A stretch of 64,000 nucleotides of DNA, taken from contig NZ_CANMTQ010000004.1 in NCBI RefSeq assembly GCF_947500835.1, positions 297,650-361,649 on the forward strand, given 5' to 3'. Source of the stretch: an uncultured Halomonas sp. Its GTDB lineage: Bacteria; Pseudomonadota; Gammaproteobacteria; Pseudomonadales; Halomonadaceae. This document shows, in pieces, positions 38,874 to 46,992 of this stretch. The notes under the pieces are model-generated. The model was not told the DNA's origin. It searched no databases and worked only from the letters and a program-made list of their open reading frames with translations. Made by a program: the position numbers and the translations under genes. Within the stretch, counting starts at the first letter, position 1. Each line of letters starts with the position of its first letter.

Positions 38874-39578
38874 TCACTCTCGGTCCAATCTGGAAGCTAG
38901 ACACCTCGCCCACTCCTGCAAGGAAATAGGCAGCTGCCCGATGATCTCGATATCGCGATTCTCGAAGATGTCGCTCAGGCCGGACGTTTCAAGGCTATCT
39001 ATCTCGCGGTCACGGTGTTTGATCAAGACGTCAAGATAGGGATAAAAAGCGATGATCATGGCGCTCACCCAACGATTGACGGGCCAGGAGGGCCAGGCGT
39101 GATCGAGTTCGAATGTTCTGGCCAGCGCCAAGGTCTCGGCGGCATCGCGCCAGGTTTCACCGGTCACCCAGCGATTGGTGGTGAAAAGCCCAATGGGCTC
39201 GCCCCAGGCATCCATGGAGATGGCGATCAAGTGTGTCGGCTCGGCCAGGTGGCCGGGGCGATTGTCCTCCGGTGGGCGCTGGAAGACATGGAAATGACCG
39301 TGTTCTTCGTTACCGCGATGGGCATGGTAGTAGTACTGACTGCCGGTGTCCTTGTCGTAAACATCGCCTTCGGGAAAATGGTTGAATTCAAGAAATTCGC
39401 CCTGTCCCTTGAGTAGCTCCCCTACCAGATTGAGCCCGACCTTCTTCAATACCCGCTGGCAATCCAGGGCTTCCAGAGCAGCCGCCTGCATGAGCTGAAC
39501 CTCATCATTTCCATAGTCCGCGAGATTAGGGGCACAAATGGCTTCGGCAATGCCGTAAGACGATAACGCCGCATTCAT
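38874..39578 (-). CDS. conserved hypothetical protein (DUF6969-like)
   Basis: A 234-residue soluble protein with no signal or membrane segment. A distinctive central stretch, SQYYYHAHRGNEEHGHFHVF, is rich in His and Tyr and could bind metal; it is followed by THLIAISMDAWGEP and TNRWVTGETW. I believe it belongs to DUF6969, but no function is known to me. The ATG at 39578 has GGAGG seven bases ahead. It follows the NPC-repeat cytochrome gene after a 35-base gap on the same strand, so they are probably co-transcribed. Confidence 0.7.
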   Translation of the reverse strand: MNAALSSYGIAEAICAPNLADYGNDEVQLMQAAALEALDCQRVLKKVGLNLVGELLKGQGEFLEFNHFPEGDVYDKDTGSQYYYHAHRGNEEHGHFHVFQRPPEDNRPGHLAEPTHLIAISMDAWGEPIGLFTTNRWVTGETWRDAAETLALARTFELDHAWPSWPVNRWVSAMIIAFYPYLDVLIKHRDREIDSLETSGLSDIFENRDIEIIGQLPISLQEWARCLASRLDRE

Positions 39579-39613
39579 ACCAGCACCTCCGCGTTGCGCT
39601 TGTTCAAGATGAG

Positions 39614-40327
39614 TTACTGTTTTTGCGGTCCGCTGTAGCCCTGCTGAACGTCTACTACATAGGCCGCCAACGCCGCCAGATCCATCGACGCCCAATCCAG
39701 CGTATCGCTGGCCATGGGATTGACCATGCAGATCTGGACCATCTCGTCCGCCTGCACTTCGTTCATGCCATAGAGATTCATGCCCATGGCCACCCGGTGA
39801 GGATAGGCCTGCTCGAAGGTAGCTTGATAACGCTGATTACCGCTATGACAGCTGGCGCAGGCAAGGCCGTTGCTGCTCAGGTCCGTATCGTTGAACAGTG
39901 CCTCGCCGCGGCTCAGCAATTCTTGCGGGTTTTCGCCGTCTTCTTTATAGCCCGGCGAGTAATCCGCTGGCCGGATCACCGCGCAAGGGTTTTTCTGGCT
40001 GTCCGCGGCACAGTGATTGGCACCGGCGCAGGGATTGGCGCCAGCACAAGGATTGGCGCCAGCACAAGGATTCTTGCCCCCACAGGGATTGGTACCAGCA
40101 CAAGGATTCTTGCCCCCACAGGGATTGGTACCAGCACAAGGATTCTTGCCCCCACAGGGATTGGTACCAGCACAAGGATTTTGACTGGCACAGGGGTTCT
40201 TTCCGGCACAGGGATTGGCACCGCACTGCGCCATTATCTGTCCTGCGGCGCCCGCCATGGTCACCGTCAACAAGGTGCCGGCAAGCGTTGCAGACCTGGA
40301 CAGATTCAAACGTTTCTTGAGGTTCAT
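39614..40327 (-). CDS. secreted NPC-repeat protein fused to a c-type cytochrome domain
   Basis: A 237-residue protein in three parts: a signal peptide (about 1-33, cleaved near IMA); a Cys-rich repeat region (about 34-115) with twelve Asn-Pro-Cys motifs, mostly in NPCAGTNPCGGK units; and a mono-heme cytochrome c domain (about 120-237) with CASCH for heme attachment and the segment MVQICMVNPM carrying candidate axial Met residues. It would be exported to the periplasm. The repeats suggest thiol-based metal binding, perhaps redox-coupled through the heme; this is inference. Its signal peptide and repeats resemble those of the small protein encoded at 45692. Confidence 0.8.
   Translation of the reverse strand: MNLKKRLNLSRSATLAGTLLTVTMAGAAGQIMAQCGANPCAGKNPCASQNPCAGTNPCGGKNPCAGTNPCGGKNPCAGTNPCGGKNPCAGANPCAGANPCAGANHCAADSQKNPCAVIRPADYSPGYKEDGENPQELLSRGEALFNDTDLSSNGLACASCHSGNQRYQATFEQAYPHRVAMGMNLYGMNEVQADEMVQICMVNPMASDTLDWASMDLAALAAYVVDVQQGYSGPQKQ
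40032..40175. repeat. tandem repeats encoding NPC units
   Basis: Two perfect 18-bp units (40032-40049, 40050-40067) are followed by three perfect 36-bp units (40068-40103, 40104-40139, 40140-40175), each 36-mer coding two NPC modules. The identity at DNA level, including third positions, indicates recent duplication, so copy number may vary between strains. Confidence 0.9.
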
Positions 40328-40343
40328 GACAGCACTCCAGGGA

Positions 40344-40614
40344 CTAGGGCCTGTTGACGTTTCATCGCGAACCGCGTTGCTGCATCAAAAAGTGTCAGTC
40401 AAGGCGCGAAGCGCAGGGAAGGGTTATTCCCTTTTCACGTTTCGCAACGCAGAATGGCGCTTTTTGCTGCGCAACCCGAAGGGCTGGGCCAGTTTTTATC
40501 CGCTGCTGCGTTAGTCGTCGTTCATTTGGAATAACCAAATTTCTCTCCTCCTGCCTTGCCCCGAATAAAAACTGGCGCCAGCGCGGCCGTGAATGAAACG
40601 TCAACAGGCCCTAG
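40344..40614. mobile_element. MITE-like element with perfect 22-bp ends including CTAG
   Basis: The first 22 bases (40344-40365, CTAGGGCCTGTTGACGTT onward) are the exact inverse complement of the last 22 (40593-40614). CTAG at each end is likely the target duplication. Inside is a nested inverted pair (40489-40502 with 40562-40575, 13 of 14 matching) and a hairpin ATTTGG-AATAA-CCAAAT at 40524-40540. Frames inside are not protein-like. It begins only 17 bases upstream of the NPC-cytochrome start codon, so it probably separates that gene from its original promoter. The flank 40615-40843 has no gene. Confidence 0.78.
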
Positions 40615-40680
40615 TGAGTATTGTTATTGCCCAAACTGCGCAGAGGCATCGGCTATTGATTCGCCTTGCGCATACTGCTT

Positions 40681-40707
40681 GGTCGAGGGATACGCTTCGC
40701 CATTACA
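40681..40707. promoter_or_regulatory. candidate regulatory motif shared with the other NPC-repeat gene
   Basis: GGTCGAGG here is followed by TTACA 14 bases later; the same pair with 10 bases between occurs at 46068. With the MITE removed, this motif would lie about 87 bases upstream of the NPC-cytochrome start, comparable to 71 bases at the other gene. The variable spacing argues for caution. Confidence 0.25.
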
Positions 40708-40843
40708 CTCCTGCGTGATTTTTGTCTTGAACAACGAACGGCGCTTTCGCGGCGGTCACGAAAACAGTCGCTGCGATATTGTCGTTTCGCCTGTAAGGTC
40801 ATGGTGTTGAACGCGACCAAGCCTAAAACTCCATCTCATTTTG

Positions 40844-41944
40844 ATGACCGCTATGACTCGATCCGACTCACTCGTTGCTAGGGATACCGACCCACGACTC
40901 TCAAATCTGCGTCAGGCCCTGCAGGAAGCGGGGCTCGACGTCAGCGAACTGCACCCTATGGCGGATACCGGCCTGGCGCATGAGCATGTGTGGCTGTGTC
41001 GTCAGGATGGGGACAATTGGATCGCGCGTCTGCCCAAGCAGAGCCAGATGAAGCTCACCCCAAGGGCCAATCTCGACTATCAGGCTGCTTGCTTTGCACG
41101 AGCCAGCCAGGGTGGGCACACCCCGGCTCTGCAGGCGGTACTGCCCTCGAGCGACGCCTTGCCCCGGGGCGGTTTGATCGTCTCTGCCATCAAGGGTCGC
41201 GTGGCCCGACTGCCTCAGGATCTACCGGCCATCGCCGAGACCCTGGCCAGCCTGCATCGATTACCCCTTCCCTCTTTTAATGCGCGACCGCCCTTGCTGG
41301 CCCCCGCTTCACCTTGGCAAGCAATGCTCGAAGAGATTCTCGAACAGGCGCGCTATCTTGAAGCCGCTCAAGTGAGTGCGGCTACCTGCCAACAGCTGGG
41401 CGAAGAGCTGCAGATCCTGCAAACCTGGCTGACTCAGGATCATTCGGAGGCGGTTGCGCTGATCAGCTTCGATGCCCACCCGGGCAACTTTCTAATTCGT
41501 GATGACGGTCGCGCCATGCTGGTGGATCTGGAAAAATGCCGCTACGGCCTACCCGGCCTCGATCTGGCCCATGCCACGCTATACACCTCCACCACCTGGG
41601 ACGTTGCCAGCTACGCGGAACTCGGCCTGGACGACGTCCACGGGTTCTATCGCCACTGGGCAAGCGCCATGAATCACGACGACAGATACTGCGATCAGGA
41701 GGCAGTGCTGCAGTGTCGTCGTGCCATGTGGCTATGGTCGCTCACCTGGTGCGCCAAGTGGCGGGTAGAACACCAACGCGCTAGGGACGCAACGGATGCA
41801 GGCGAGGATTGGTCGAATACGCTGAGCGATCCAGCGCTGATTGCCCATGTGCGCGACCGGGTCGATCACTATCTGTCTTCACCGATCGTGACAAGAGTCT
41901 GCACGGAACTTGCGTTCCTTGAGCGTCTCAACCTGTTCGGCTGA
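40844..41944 (+). CDS. aminoglycoside phosphotransferase-family kinase
   Basis: A 366-residue protein-kinase-like small-molecule kinase (APH family). The catalytic loop reads ISFDAHPGNFLIRDDG, with Asp and Asn in place, and the metal-binding motif MLVDLEK follows. The N-terminal lobe has the nucleotide region HEHVWLCRQDGDNWIARLP. No aminoglycoside is implied; such kinases act on choline, sugars or thiamine-like alcohols, and the adjacent YnjBCD-type importer could supply the substrate. Start at 40844 (ATG preceded by TTG); another ATG at 40853 is possible, and neither has a strong ribosome site. Confidence 0.82.
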   Translation: MTAMTRSDSLVARDTDPRLSNLRQALQEAGLDVSELHPMADTGLAHEHVWLCRQDGDNWIARLPKQSQMKLTPRANLDYQAACFARASQGGHTPALQAVLPSSDALPRGGLIVSAIKGRVARLPQDLPAIAETLASLHRLPLPSFNARPPLLAPASPWQAMLEEILEQARYLEAAQVSAATCQQLGEELQILQTWLTQDHSEAVALISFDAHPGNFLIRDDGRAMLVDLEKCRYGLPGLDLAHATLYTSTTWDVASYAELGLDDVHGFYRHWASAMNHDDRYCDQEAVLQCRRAMWLWSLTWCAKWRVEHQRARDATDAGEDWSNTLSDPALIAHVRDRVDHYLSSPIVTRVCTELAFLERLNLFG

Positions 41945-41988
41945 TCATCAAGACTGACTACACAACAGACCAAAAAGGAATTGCCTGC

Positions 41989-43218
41989 ATGCCTCGATCA
42001 CTCGTTTCCCGGCTTCTTGTGCCGCTGTTTGCCTTGCTCTCGGTCAGCTCTTTGCAAGCCCAGTCACTTGAGACCCAGGGTCTCGATGACTGGGCGAGCA
42101 TCGAAACCAGGGCAAAGGGCCAGACGGTCTACTGGAACGCCTGGGGCGGGGATGCCAATACCAATGACTACATCGACTGGGTGAGCCAGCAGATGCAGTC
42201 TCGCTTTGATATCGACGTGGTGCACGTAAAACTTGGGGACACCGCCGAGGCGGTATCTCGGGTGCTCGCAGAAAAAGCCGCCGGTAACGATGAAGACGGC
42301 GCCATCGACCTGATCTGGATCAATGGCGAGAACTTCGCGGCCATGAAGAAGAACGGCTTGCTGTACGGCCCCTGGGCAGAGCAGTTGCCCAACTTCGCCC
42401 TGACCGCACCGGATGACAACCCGGAGATGCGAAGCGATTTCACCCTGCCGGTGGAAGGCCTGGAAGCCCCCTGGGGCAAGGCGCAGATTACCTTCTACTA
42501 CGATAGCGACCGGGTCGAATCGCCCCCCAAGACCACGCGGGAACTGCTCGAGTGGGCCAGAAACAATCCCGGTCGTTTCACCTATCCGTTGGTGCCGGAT
42601 TTTCTCGGCAGTACCTTTCTCAAGCAGGCCCTGCTGGGGCTGATCGACGATCCCGCGCCGCTGTATGCGCCGGTCCATGAGGCGAATTTCGAAAGCGTCA
42701 CTGCCCCGCTATGGGACTATCTCGATGCGCTGCACCCCAACCTATGGCGCAGCGGCCAGAGCTTTCCCAATAGCGGAAGCGCCCTGCGCCAGCTGATGGG
42801 GGATGGCGAGCTCAGCCTGGCCTTCACCTTCAACCCCTTGGAGCCCGCTGCCGCCGTGGCGGACTATCAGTTGCCGCCAAGCACACGCAGCTATGTGCTC
42901 GATGACGGCACTCTGGGCAACGTGCATTTCGTTGCCATTCCCTTCAATGCCAGCCACAAGGCCGGTGCATTGATGCTGGCCAATTTCCTGCTCTCTCCCG
43001 AGGCCCAGGCGCACAAGCAGGATATTGAAGTATGGGGCGACGCCACCGTGTTGGCTCTGGATACGCTGAGCGAAAAACAGCGCCAGGCCTTTGCGGCACT
43101 GCCGGACAATCCCGCGACACTGCCCATAGAGGCCCTCCAGCGCACCTTGGCAGAGCCGCATCCAAGCTGGATGGAGCGCCTGGAACAAGAGTGGCTTACC
43201 CGTTACGGAACCCGTTGA
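41989..43218 (+). CDS. ynjB: YnjB-type ABC transporter substrate-binding protein
   Basis: A 409-residue periplasmic solute-binding protein with a signal peptide cleaved near LQAQS. It follows the YnjB pattern: TVYWNAWGGDANTNDYIDW early, IDLIWINGENFAAMKKNGLLYGP, and PWGKAQITFYYDSD. E. coli YnjBCD is suspected to import thiamine-like compounds but the substrate is not proven. An AGGA lies upstream of the ATG. Its stop overlaps the permease start by one base (TGATG). Confidence 0.87.
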   Translation: MPRSLVSRLLVPLFALLSVSSLQAQSLETQGLDDWASIETRAKGQTVYWNAWGGDANTNDYIDWVSQQMQSRFDIDVVHVKLGDTAEAVSRVLAEKAAGNDEDGAIDLIWINGENFAAMKKNGLLYGPWAEQLPNFALTAPDDNPEMRSDFTLPVEGLEAPWGKAQITFYYDSDRVESPPKTTRELLEWARNNPGRFTYPLVPDFLGSTFLKQALLGLIDDPAPLYAPVHEANFESVTAPLWDYLDALHPNLWRSGQSFPNSGSALRQLMGDGELSLAFTFNPLEPAAAVADYQLPPSTRSYVLDDGTLGNVHFVAIPFNASHKAGALMLANFLLSPEAQAHKQDIEVWGDATVLALDTLSEKQRQAFAALPDNPATLPIEALQRTLAEPHPSWMERLEQEWLTRYGTR

Positions 43219-44921
43219 TGCCCTCAAGTTATGCCCTGGGCGTGCGTCTTGCGCCCTGGCTTACGATCACGCTGTTGAGTCTACCCGTGGCAAGCGGCCT
43301 GGCTGGGGTCATCGCGCCGGCCTTCGGCTTTCTACCCGCCTTGGGTGGCGACAGCCTGACGCTGACTCATTGGCAGGCGTTGCTGGACAGGCCGGGCTTG
43401 GGCCGCATGGTGCAGTTGAGCTACGTCACGGGATTGGTCAGCGCCGGCGCATCGCTTGCCATCGTGATGCTGTTTCTCGGTGCCTTCATGCACACGCGAG
43501 TGTTCACGGCGGTGCGTCGGCTGTTGTCACCGCTTCTGGCGGTGCCGCACGCCGCAGCGGCCATAGGCCTGGCATTCCTGCTGGCCCCTTCGGGGCTGTT
43601 GAGCCGCGCCCTGTCACCCGGGTTGACCGACTGGCAGCACCCACCGGATATCCTGTTCCCGGGTGATCCTTTCGGCCTTGCGATGATCGCTGGGCTCGTG
43701 CTCAAGGAAGTGCCCTTTCTGCTGCTGATGAGTCTGGCGGCACTGCCCCAATGTCGTGCCAGTGAGCGCCTGCGCATGGCCCGCGCCCTGGGCTACGGGC
43801 CGCTCTCGGCCTTTCTCAAGGTGGTGGTGCCGGGGCTTTATCCATTGCTGCGACTGCCGGTCTATGCGGTGATCGCCTTTGCCTCGTCCACCGTCGAAGT
43901 GGCCTTGATCCTGGGGCCCACGACGCCTCCACCCCTGGCAGTCGCGGTATTACGCTGGCTCAACGACCCGGACCTGTCGATGCGTTTCATGGCCTCCGCC
44001 GGGGCCTTGCTGCAACTGGGTGTGACCCTGGCCGCATTGGCCACTTGGTGGCTGATCGAAGTCCTGGTGCGTCGGCTTACCCGCCGCTGGCTTTCGAATG
44101 GACGTCGCCACAATGGCGATGCCGTGCTTGGCGGCATCGCATTTGGTGCGGTTTCGCTCTCGCTGCTGCTTATTCTGGGCAGTCTGGTAGGCCTGATGCT
44201 GTGGTCATTGGCCGCCTACTGGCCCTTCCCCGAAGCGCTACCCCAGCCCCTGACGCTGCGCAACTGGACGAGGGCGGCCGCTAGTATGGGTGATCCATTG
44301 ACCCAGGCGGCGGTTATCGGCATCGTCGCCACGCTTTTGTCGCTTGCGCTGGTAGTCGGCGCCCTGGAAGCGGAAACACTGCACCAACGCCCGACCCGAC
44401 CCTGGGCACAGCTGATTCTCTACCTGCCGCTACTGGTGCCATCCGTGGCCTTTCTATTCGGGCTGGTATTGATGCAGATTCAGGCAGGGGTGCCGCCGGG
44501 AATCACCGCCGTCATTTTCGGCCACGCGATATTCGTGCTGCCCTACGTGTTCCTATCCCTGGGGGAGAGTTATCGTCGGCTGGACCCGCGTTGGGCGCAT
44601 CTTGCCCGCAGCCTCGGCGCCAGCCCTGCTCGGGTATTCTGGCGGGTACGCCTGCCGATGCTCAGCGTGCCGCTGATGACCGCCGCCGCAGTGGGTTTTG
44701 CGGTGAGCATCGGCCAGTACCTTCCTACCCTGCTGCTCGGCGCCGGCCGTGTCAGTACCATCACCACCGAGGCCGTAAGCCTTGCCAGCGGCGGTGATCG
44801 TCGTTTGACCGCGGTCTACGCCCTGCTGCAATTGGCCATGCCTGCGCTGGGTTTTGCCCTTGCCCTTGGCCTTCCACGGCTGCTGTTTCGTCGACGCAGC
44901 GGGCTTTTGACATCAGTATGA
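43218..44921 (+). CDS. ynjC: YnjC-type ABC transporter permease (fused double domain)
   Basis: A 567-residue permease made of two fused membrane domains of about six helices each (residues about 1-280 and 300-567). The EAA-type cytoplasmic loops are visible as RMARALGYGPLSAFLKVVVPG and LARSLGASPARVFWRVRLP. It is coupled by TGATG to the binding-protein gene and followed by the ATPase gene after 34 bases, making a complete importer. Confidence 0.9.
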   Translation: MPSSYALGVRLAPWLTITLLSLPVASGLAGVIAPAFGFLPALGGDSLTLTHWQALLDRPGLGRMVQLSYVTGLVSAGASLAIVMLFLGAFMHTRVFTAVRRLLSPLLAVPHAAAAIGLAFLLAPSGLLSRALSPGLTDWQHPPDILFPGDPFGLAMIAGLVLKEVPFLLLMSLAALPQCRASERLRMARALGYGPLSAFLKVVVPGLYPLLRLPVYAVIAFASSTVEVALILGPTTPPPLAVAVLRWLNDPDLSMRFMASAGALLQLGVTLAALATWWLIEVLVRRLTRRWLSNGRRHNGDAVLGGIAFGAVSLSLLLILGSLVGLMLWSLAAYWPFPEALPQPLTLRNWTRAAASMGDPLTQAAVIGIVATLLSLALVVGALEAETLHQRPTRPWAQLILYLPLLVPSVAFLFGLVLMQIQAGVPPGITAVIFGHAIFVLPYVFLSLGESYRRLDPRWAHLARSLGASPARVFWRVRLPMLSVPLMTAAAVGFAVSIGQYLPTLLLGAGRVSTITTEAVSLASGGDRRLTAVYALLQLAMPALGFALALGLPRLLFRRRSGLLTSV

Positions 44922-44955
44922 CACCGTCGCGCCATCTTTCATTTTCAGGAGCTCC

Positions 44956-45588
44956 ATGCATTCGTTGATCTTGGAAAATGTACATATCGCCCTCGAGGGC
45001 AGTTCCCTGCTTGGCATCGATACCGCCATTGCACCCGGGGAAGTATTGACGTTAATGGGCCCCTCCGGGGTGGGCAAATCTACGCTGCTGGCCTATATCG
45101 CTGGCTTTCTATCACCTGCCTTCTCCGCCAGCGGCAGGGTTCGGCTAGGGGAGCGCGACCTCACTCGGCTACCCGCGGAGGCACGCCGGGTGGGATTGCT
45201 GTTTCAGGACCCGCTGCTGTTTCCTCATCTTGGCGTGGGCGACAATCTGGCCTTTGGCATGATCGCCGATGGCTCACGCCGCGAGCGTCAGCAGCGTGTC
45301 GAGGCGGCACTCGAGGAAATAGGCCTGGAAGGATTTGCCCACCGCGACCCCGCCACCCTCTCCGGCGGCCAGCGCTCCCGGGTAGCGCTCATGCGCGTAC
45401 TGCTTTCCAAGCCAAAGGCCATGCTGCTCGATGAACCCTTCTCAAAGCTCGACGCTACCCTGCGAGACGAAATGCGCCAGCTGGTGTTTGAACGGGTGCG
45501 TCAGGAAAGCCTGCCGACGTTGATGGTTACCCATGACGCGGCGGACGCCGAAGCGGCGGGTGGACGTGTAATCGAGCTTAACGATTGA
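44956..45588 (+). CDS. ynjD: YnjD-type ABC transporter ATP-binding protein
   Basis: A 210-residue ATPase with Walker A GPSGVGKST, Q-loop FQDPLLFPHLG, signature LSGGQRSRVAL, Walker B MLLDEPFSKLD and the switch His in VTHDAADAEA; all catalytic elements are intact. It powers the importer formed with the two preceding genes. The ATG has AGGAG five bases upstream. Confidence 0.92.
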   Translation: MHSLILENVHIALEGSSLLGIDTAIAPGEVLTLMGPSGVGKSTLLAYIAGFLSPAFSASGRVRLGERDLTRLPAEARRVGLLFQDPLLFPHLGVGDNLAFGMIADGSRRERQQRVEAALEEIGLEGFAHRDPATLSGGQRSRVALMRVLLSKPKAMLLDEPFSKLDATLRDEMRQLVFERVRQESLPTLMVTHDAADAEAAGGRVIELND

Positions 45589-45691
45589 GACTTGCTTTGT
45601 TCCGATGACCCGGGCGCGATACCTGTCCTCACGCCCGATGTCACGGTAATTTCCTGTTTCAGCCTTCAGTGATTGAGTCTGCTTCAACCCG

Positions 45692-45997
45692 TCAGGACTC
45701 TGCCGCGCAAGGTTTCTTCTTGGCCGCGCAGGGATTGGCGGCACAGGGATTCTTGGTGGCGCAGGGATTGGCCGCACAGGGGTTTTTCATGGCGCAGGGA
45801 TTTTTCGTCGCGCAAGGGTTGGCTCCACAGGTCTGCTTTGCCGCACAGGGGTTCTTGCTGGCGCAGGGATTGGCGGCACCACAAGCCGCCATAGCCTGCA
45901 TGGCTGCGCCGCTCAGGGATACGGCCAGTACAGTACCGGCTATCCGAGAGGCAATCCTGCCTGCAGGAGAAAGGGAAAAACGCTTCTTGAGTATCAT
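45692..45997 (-). CDS. small secreted NPC-repeat Cys-rich protein
   Basis: A 101-residue precursor: basic N-terminus MILKKRFSL, hydrophobic signal region, cleavage near MAA, then a mature part of about 65 residues with 11 Cys, eight in Asn-Pro-Cys motifs, interspersed with Ala, Lys and Thr. Nearly nothing but repeats follows the signal, so it looks like a disordered periplasmic thiol or metal-binding peptide. The ATG at 45997 has a GGAG seven bases upstream. It is divergent from the TIGR04283-type transferase and close to the sigma/anti-sigma pair. Confidence 0.78.
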   Translation of the reverse strand: MILKKRFSLSPAGRIASRIAGTVLAVSLSGAAMQAMAACGAANPCASKNPCAAKQTCGANPCATKNPCAMKNPCAANPCATKNPCAANPCAAKKKPCAAES

Positions 45998-46067
45998 GGG
46001 ATCACTCCATCGGTTGTTGTTCGTCACCTGAAAGACACCGTGTTTCGCTGGCATCTGGTATTTGGTA

Positions 46068-46090
46068 GGTCGAGGAAGGAATCACTTACA
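46068..46090. promoter_or_regulatory. candidate regulatory motif upstream of the small NPC-repeat gene
   Basis: GGTCGAGG and TTACA (10 bases apart), found again at 40681. Read on the minus strand it is TGTAA followed by CCTCGACC, about 71 bases ahead of the NPC-repeat start, loosely like a two-part promoter for an alternative sigma factor. Only two instances, with different spacing. Confidence 0.25.
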
Positions 46091-46243
46091 GATTCAAGGT
46101 CATTTTTGTTTTCGGTGTGTTCATGCATGGCAAGACGCACCACTGCATACTGGACCAGGCCGATATTCCCTGGACTGACGATTCGGCGTTCTCGCTCCAT
46201 GGCGAACGATAAAACACTTTCCCGTGTACATGAGGGCCGCGCG

Positions 46244-46930
46244 ATGCAACGACCCCGACTCAGCATCATCATTCCAACTCTGAACGAGGCTCACGAGATC
46301 GAGGAACAGCTCGTTTCGCTACTGGGACTATGGGTCTGCGGTTGTGAAATCATCGTCGCCGATGGCGGTAGCCAGGATCAGACCGTCGCCTTGGCTTCAC
46401 CGTTCGTATCACGGGTGCTGGTGTGCGAACCCGGACGTGCTCGACAGATGAATGCAGGCGCCAGGGCCAGCCGGGGTGACACTCTGCTTTTTCTGCATGC
46501 GGATACGCGCTTGCCCAGGCGTGCGGATCAGTTGATCATCCAAGCACTCACCCAGCGCGCCTGGGGGCGTTTCGACATAGCGCTTAGCGGTCGCCATCCG
46601 CTGCTCAAGATGGTGGCCGGCGCCATGAATCTGCGTTCGCGTCTCACCGGCATTGCCACCGGCGATCAGGCGATATTCATGACCCGCCAGGCGTTCGATG
46701 CGGTTGGCGGTTTTCCTGAACAGCCCTTGATGGAAGATATCGAGATGTCGGCGCGTCTCAAGAGGCTTTCATCACCCGCCTGCCTGAGTCAGCGCGTAAC
46801 GAGTTCCGGGCGCCGCTGGGAGCATGACGGCCTCTGGCGCACTATCCTGTTGATGTGGCGATTGCGTTATCGCTACTGGCGAGGCGTCGACAGCCGTGCG
46901 TTGACCAACCACTATCGCCAGGTGCGTTGA
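46244..46930 (+). CDS. TIGR04283-type glycosyltransferase (rSAM/selenodomain-associated transferase 2)
   Basis: A 228-residue family 2 glycosyltransferase. It starts with RLSIIIPTLNEAHEIEEQL, has VADGGSQDQT, then RARQMNAGARASRGDTLLFLHADTRLP, all diagnostic for this subgroup. No signal peptide. The ATG at 46244 has GAGG eight bases upstream and yields the standard length; the frame extends to 46040 without support. It is the usual companion of the TIGR04282-type protein, here encoded 7.4 kb away across the NPC-repeat and transporter genes. The natural acceptor is unknown. Confidence 0.87.
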   Translation: MQRPRLSIIIPTLNEAHEIEEQLVSLLGLWVCGCEIIVADGGSQDQTVALASPFVSRVLVCEPGRARQMNAGARASRGDTLLFLHADTRLPRRADQLIIQALTQRAWGRFDIALSGRHPLLKMVAGAMNLRSRLTGIATGDQAIFMTRQAFDAVGGFPEQPLMEDIEMSARLKRLSSPACLSQRVTSSGRRWEHDGLWRTILLMWRLRYRYWRGVDSRALTNHYRQVR

Positions 46931-46992
46931 ACGCCTTGACCTGCCCATTCAGGCGTACATGATGGCAAGCACTCTGCGAACGAGATGTGATC

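Noticed and set aside
40032..40175. 36-bp repeats suggestive of a CRISPR array
   Set aside because: The units are contiguous without spacers, in frame with a protein, and encode NPC motifs; no cas genes nearby.
40354..40596. Open frames inside the MITE at 40344
   Set aside because: They match no transposase and fall within terminal and nested inverted repeats, so they are not considered coding.
38180..46930. Arsenosugar biosynthesis cluster
   Set aside because: The two transferases carry that label in databases, but no ArsS, ArsM or other arsenic gene is in the window, so the label is not transferred.
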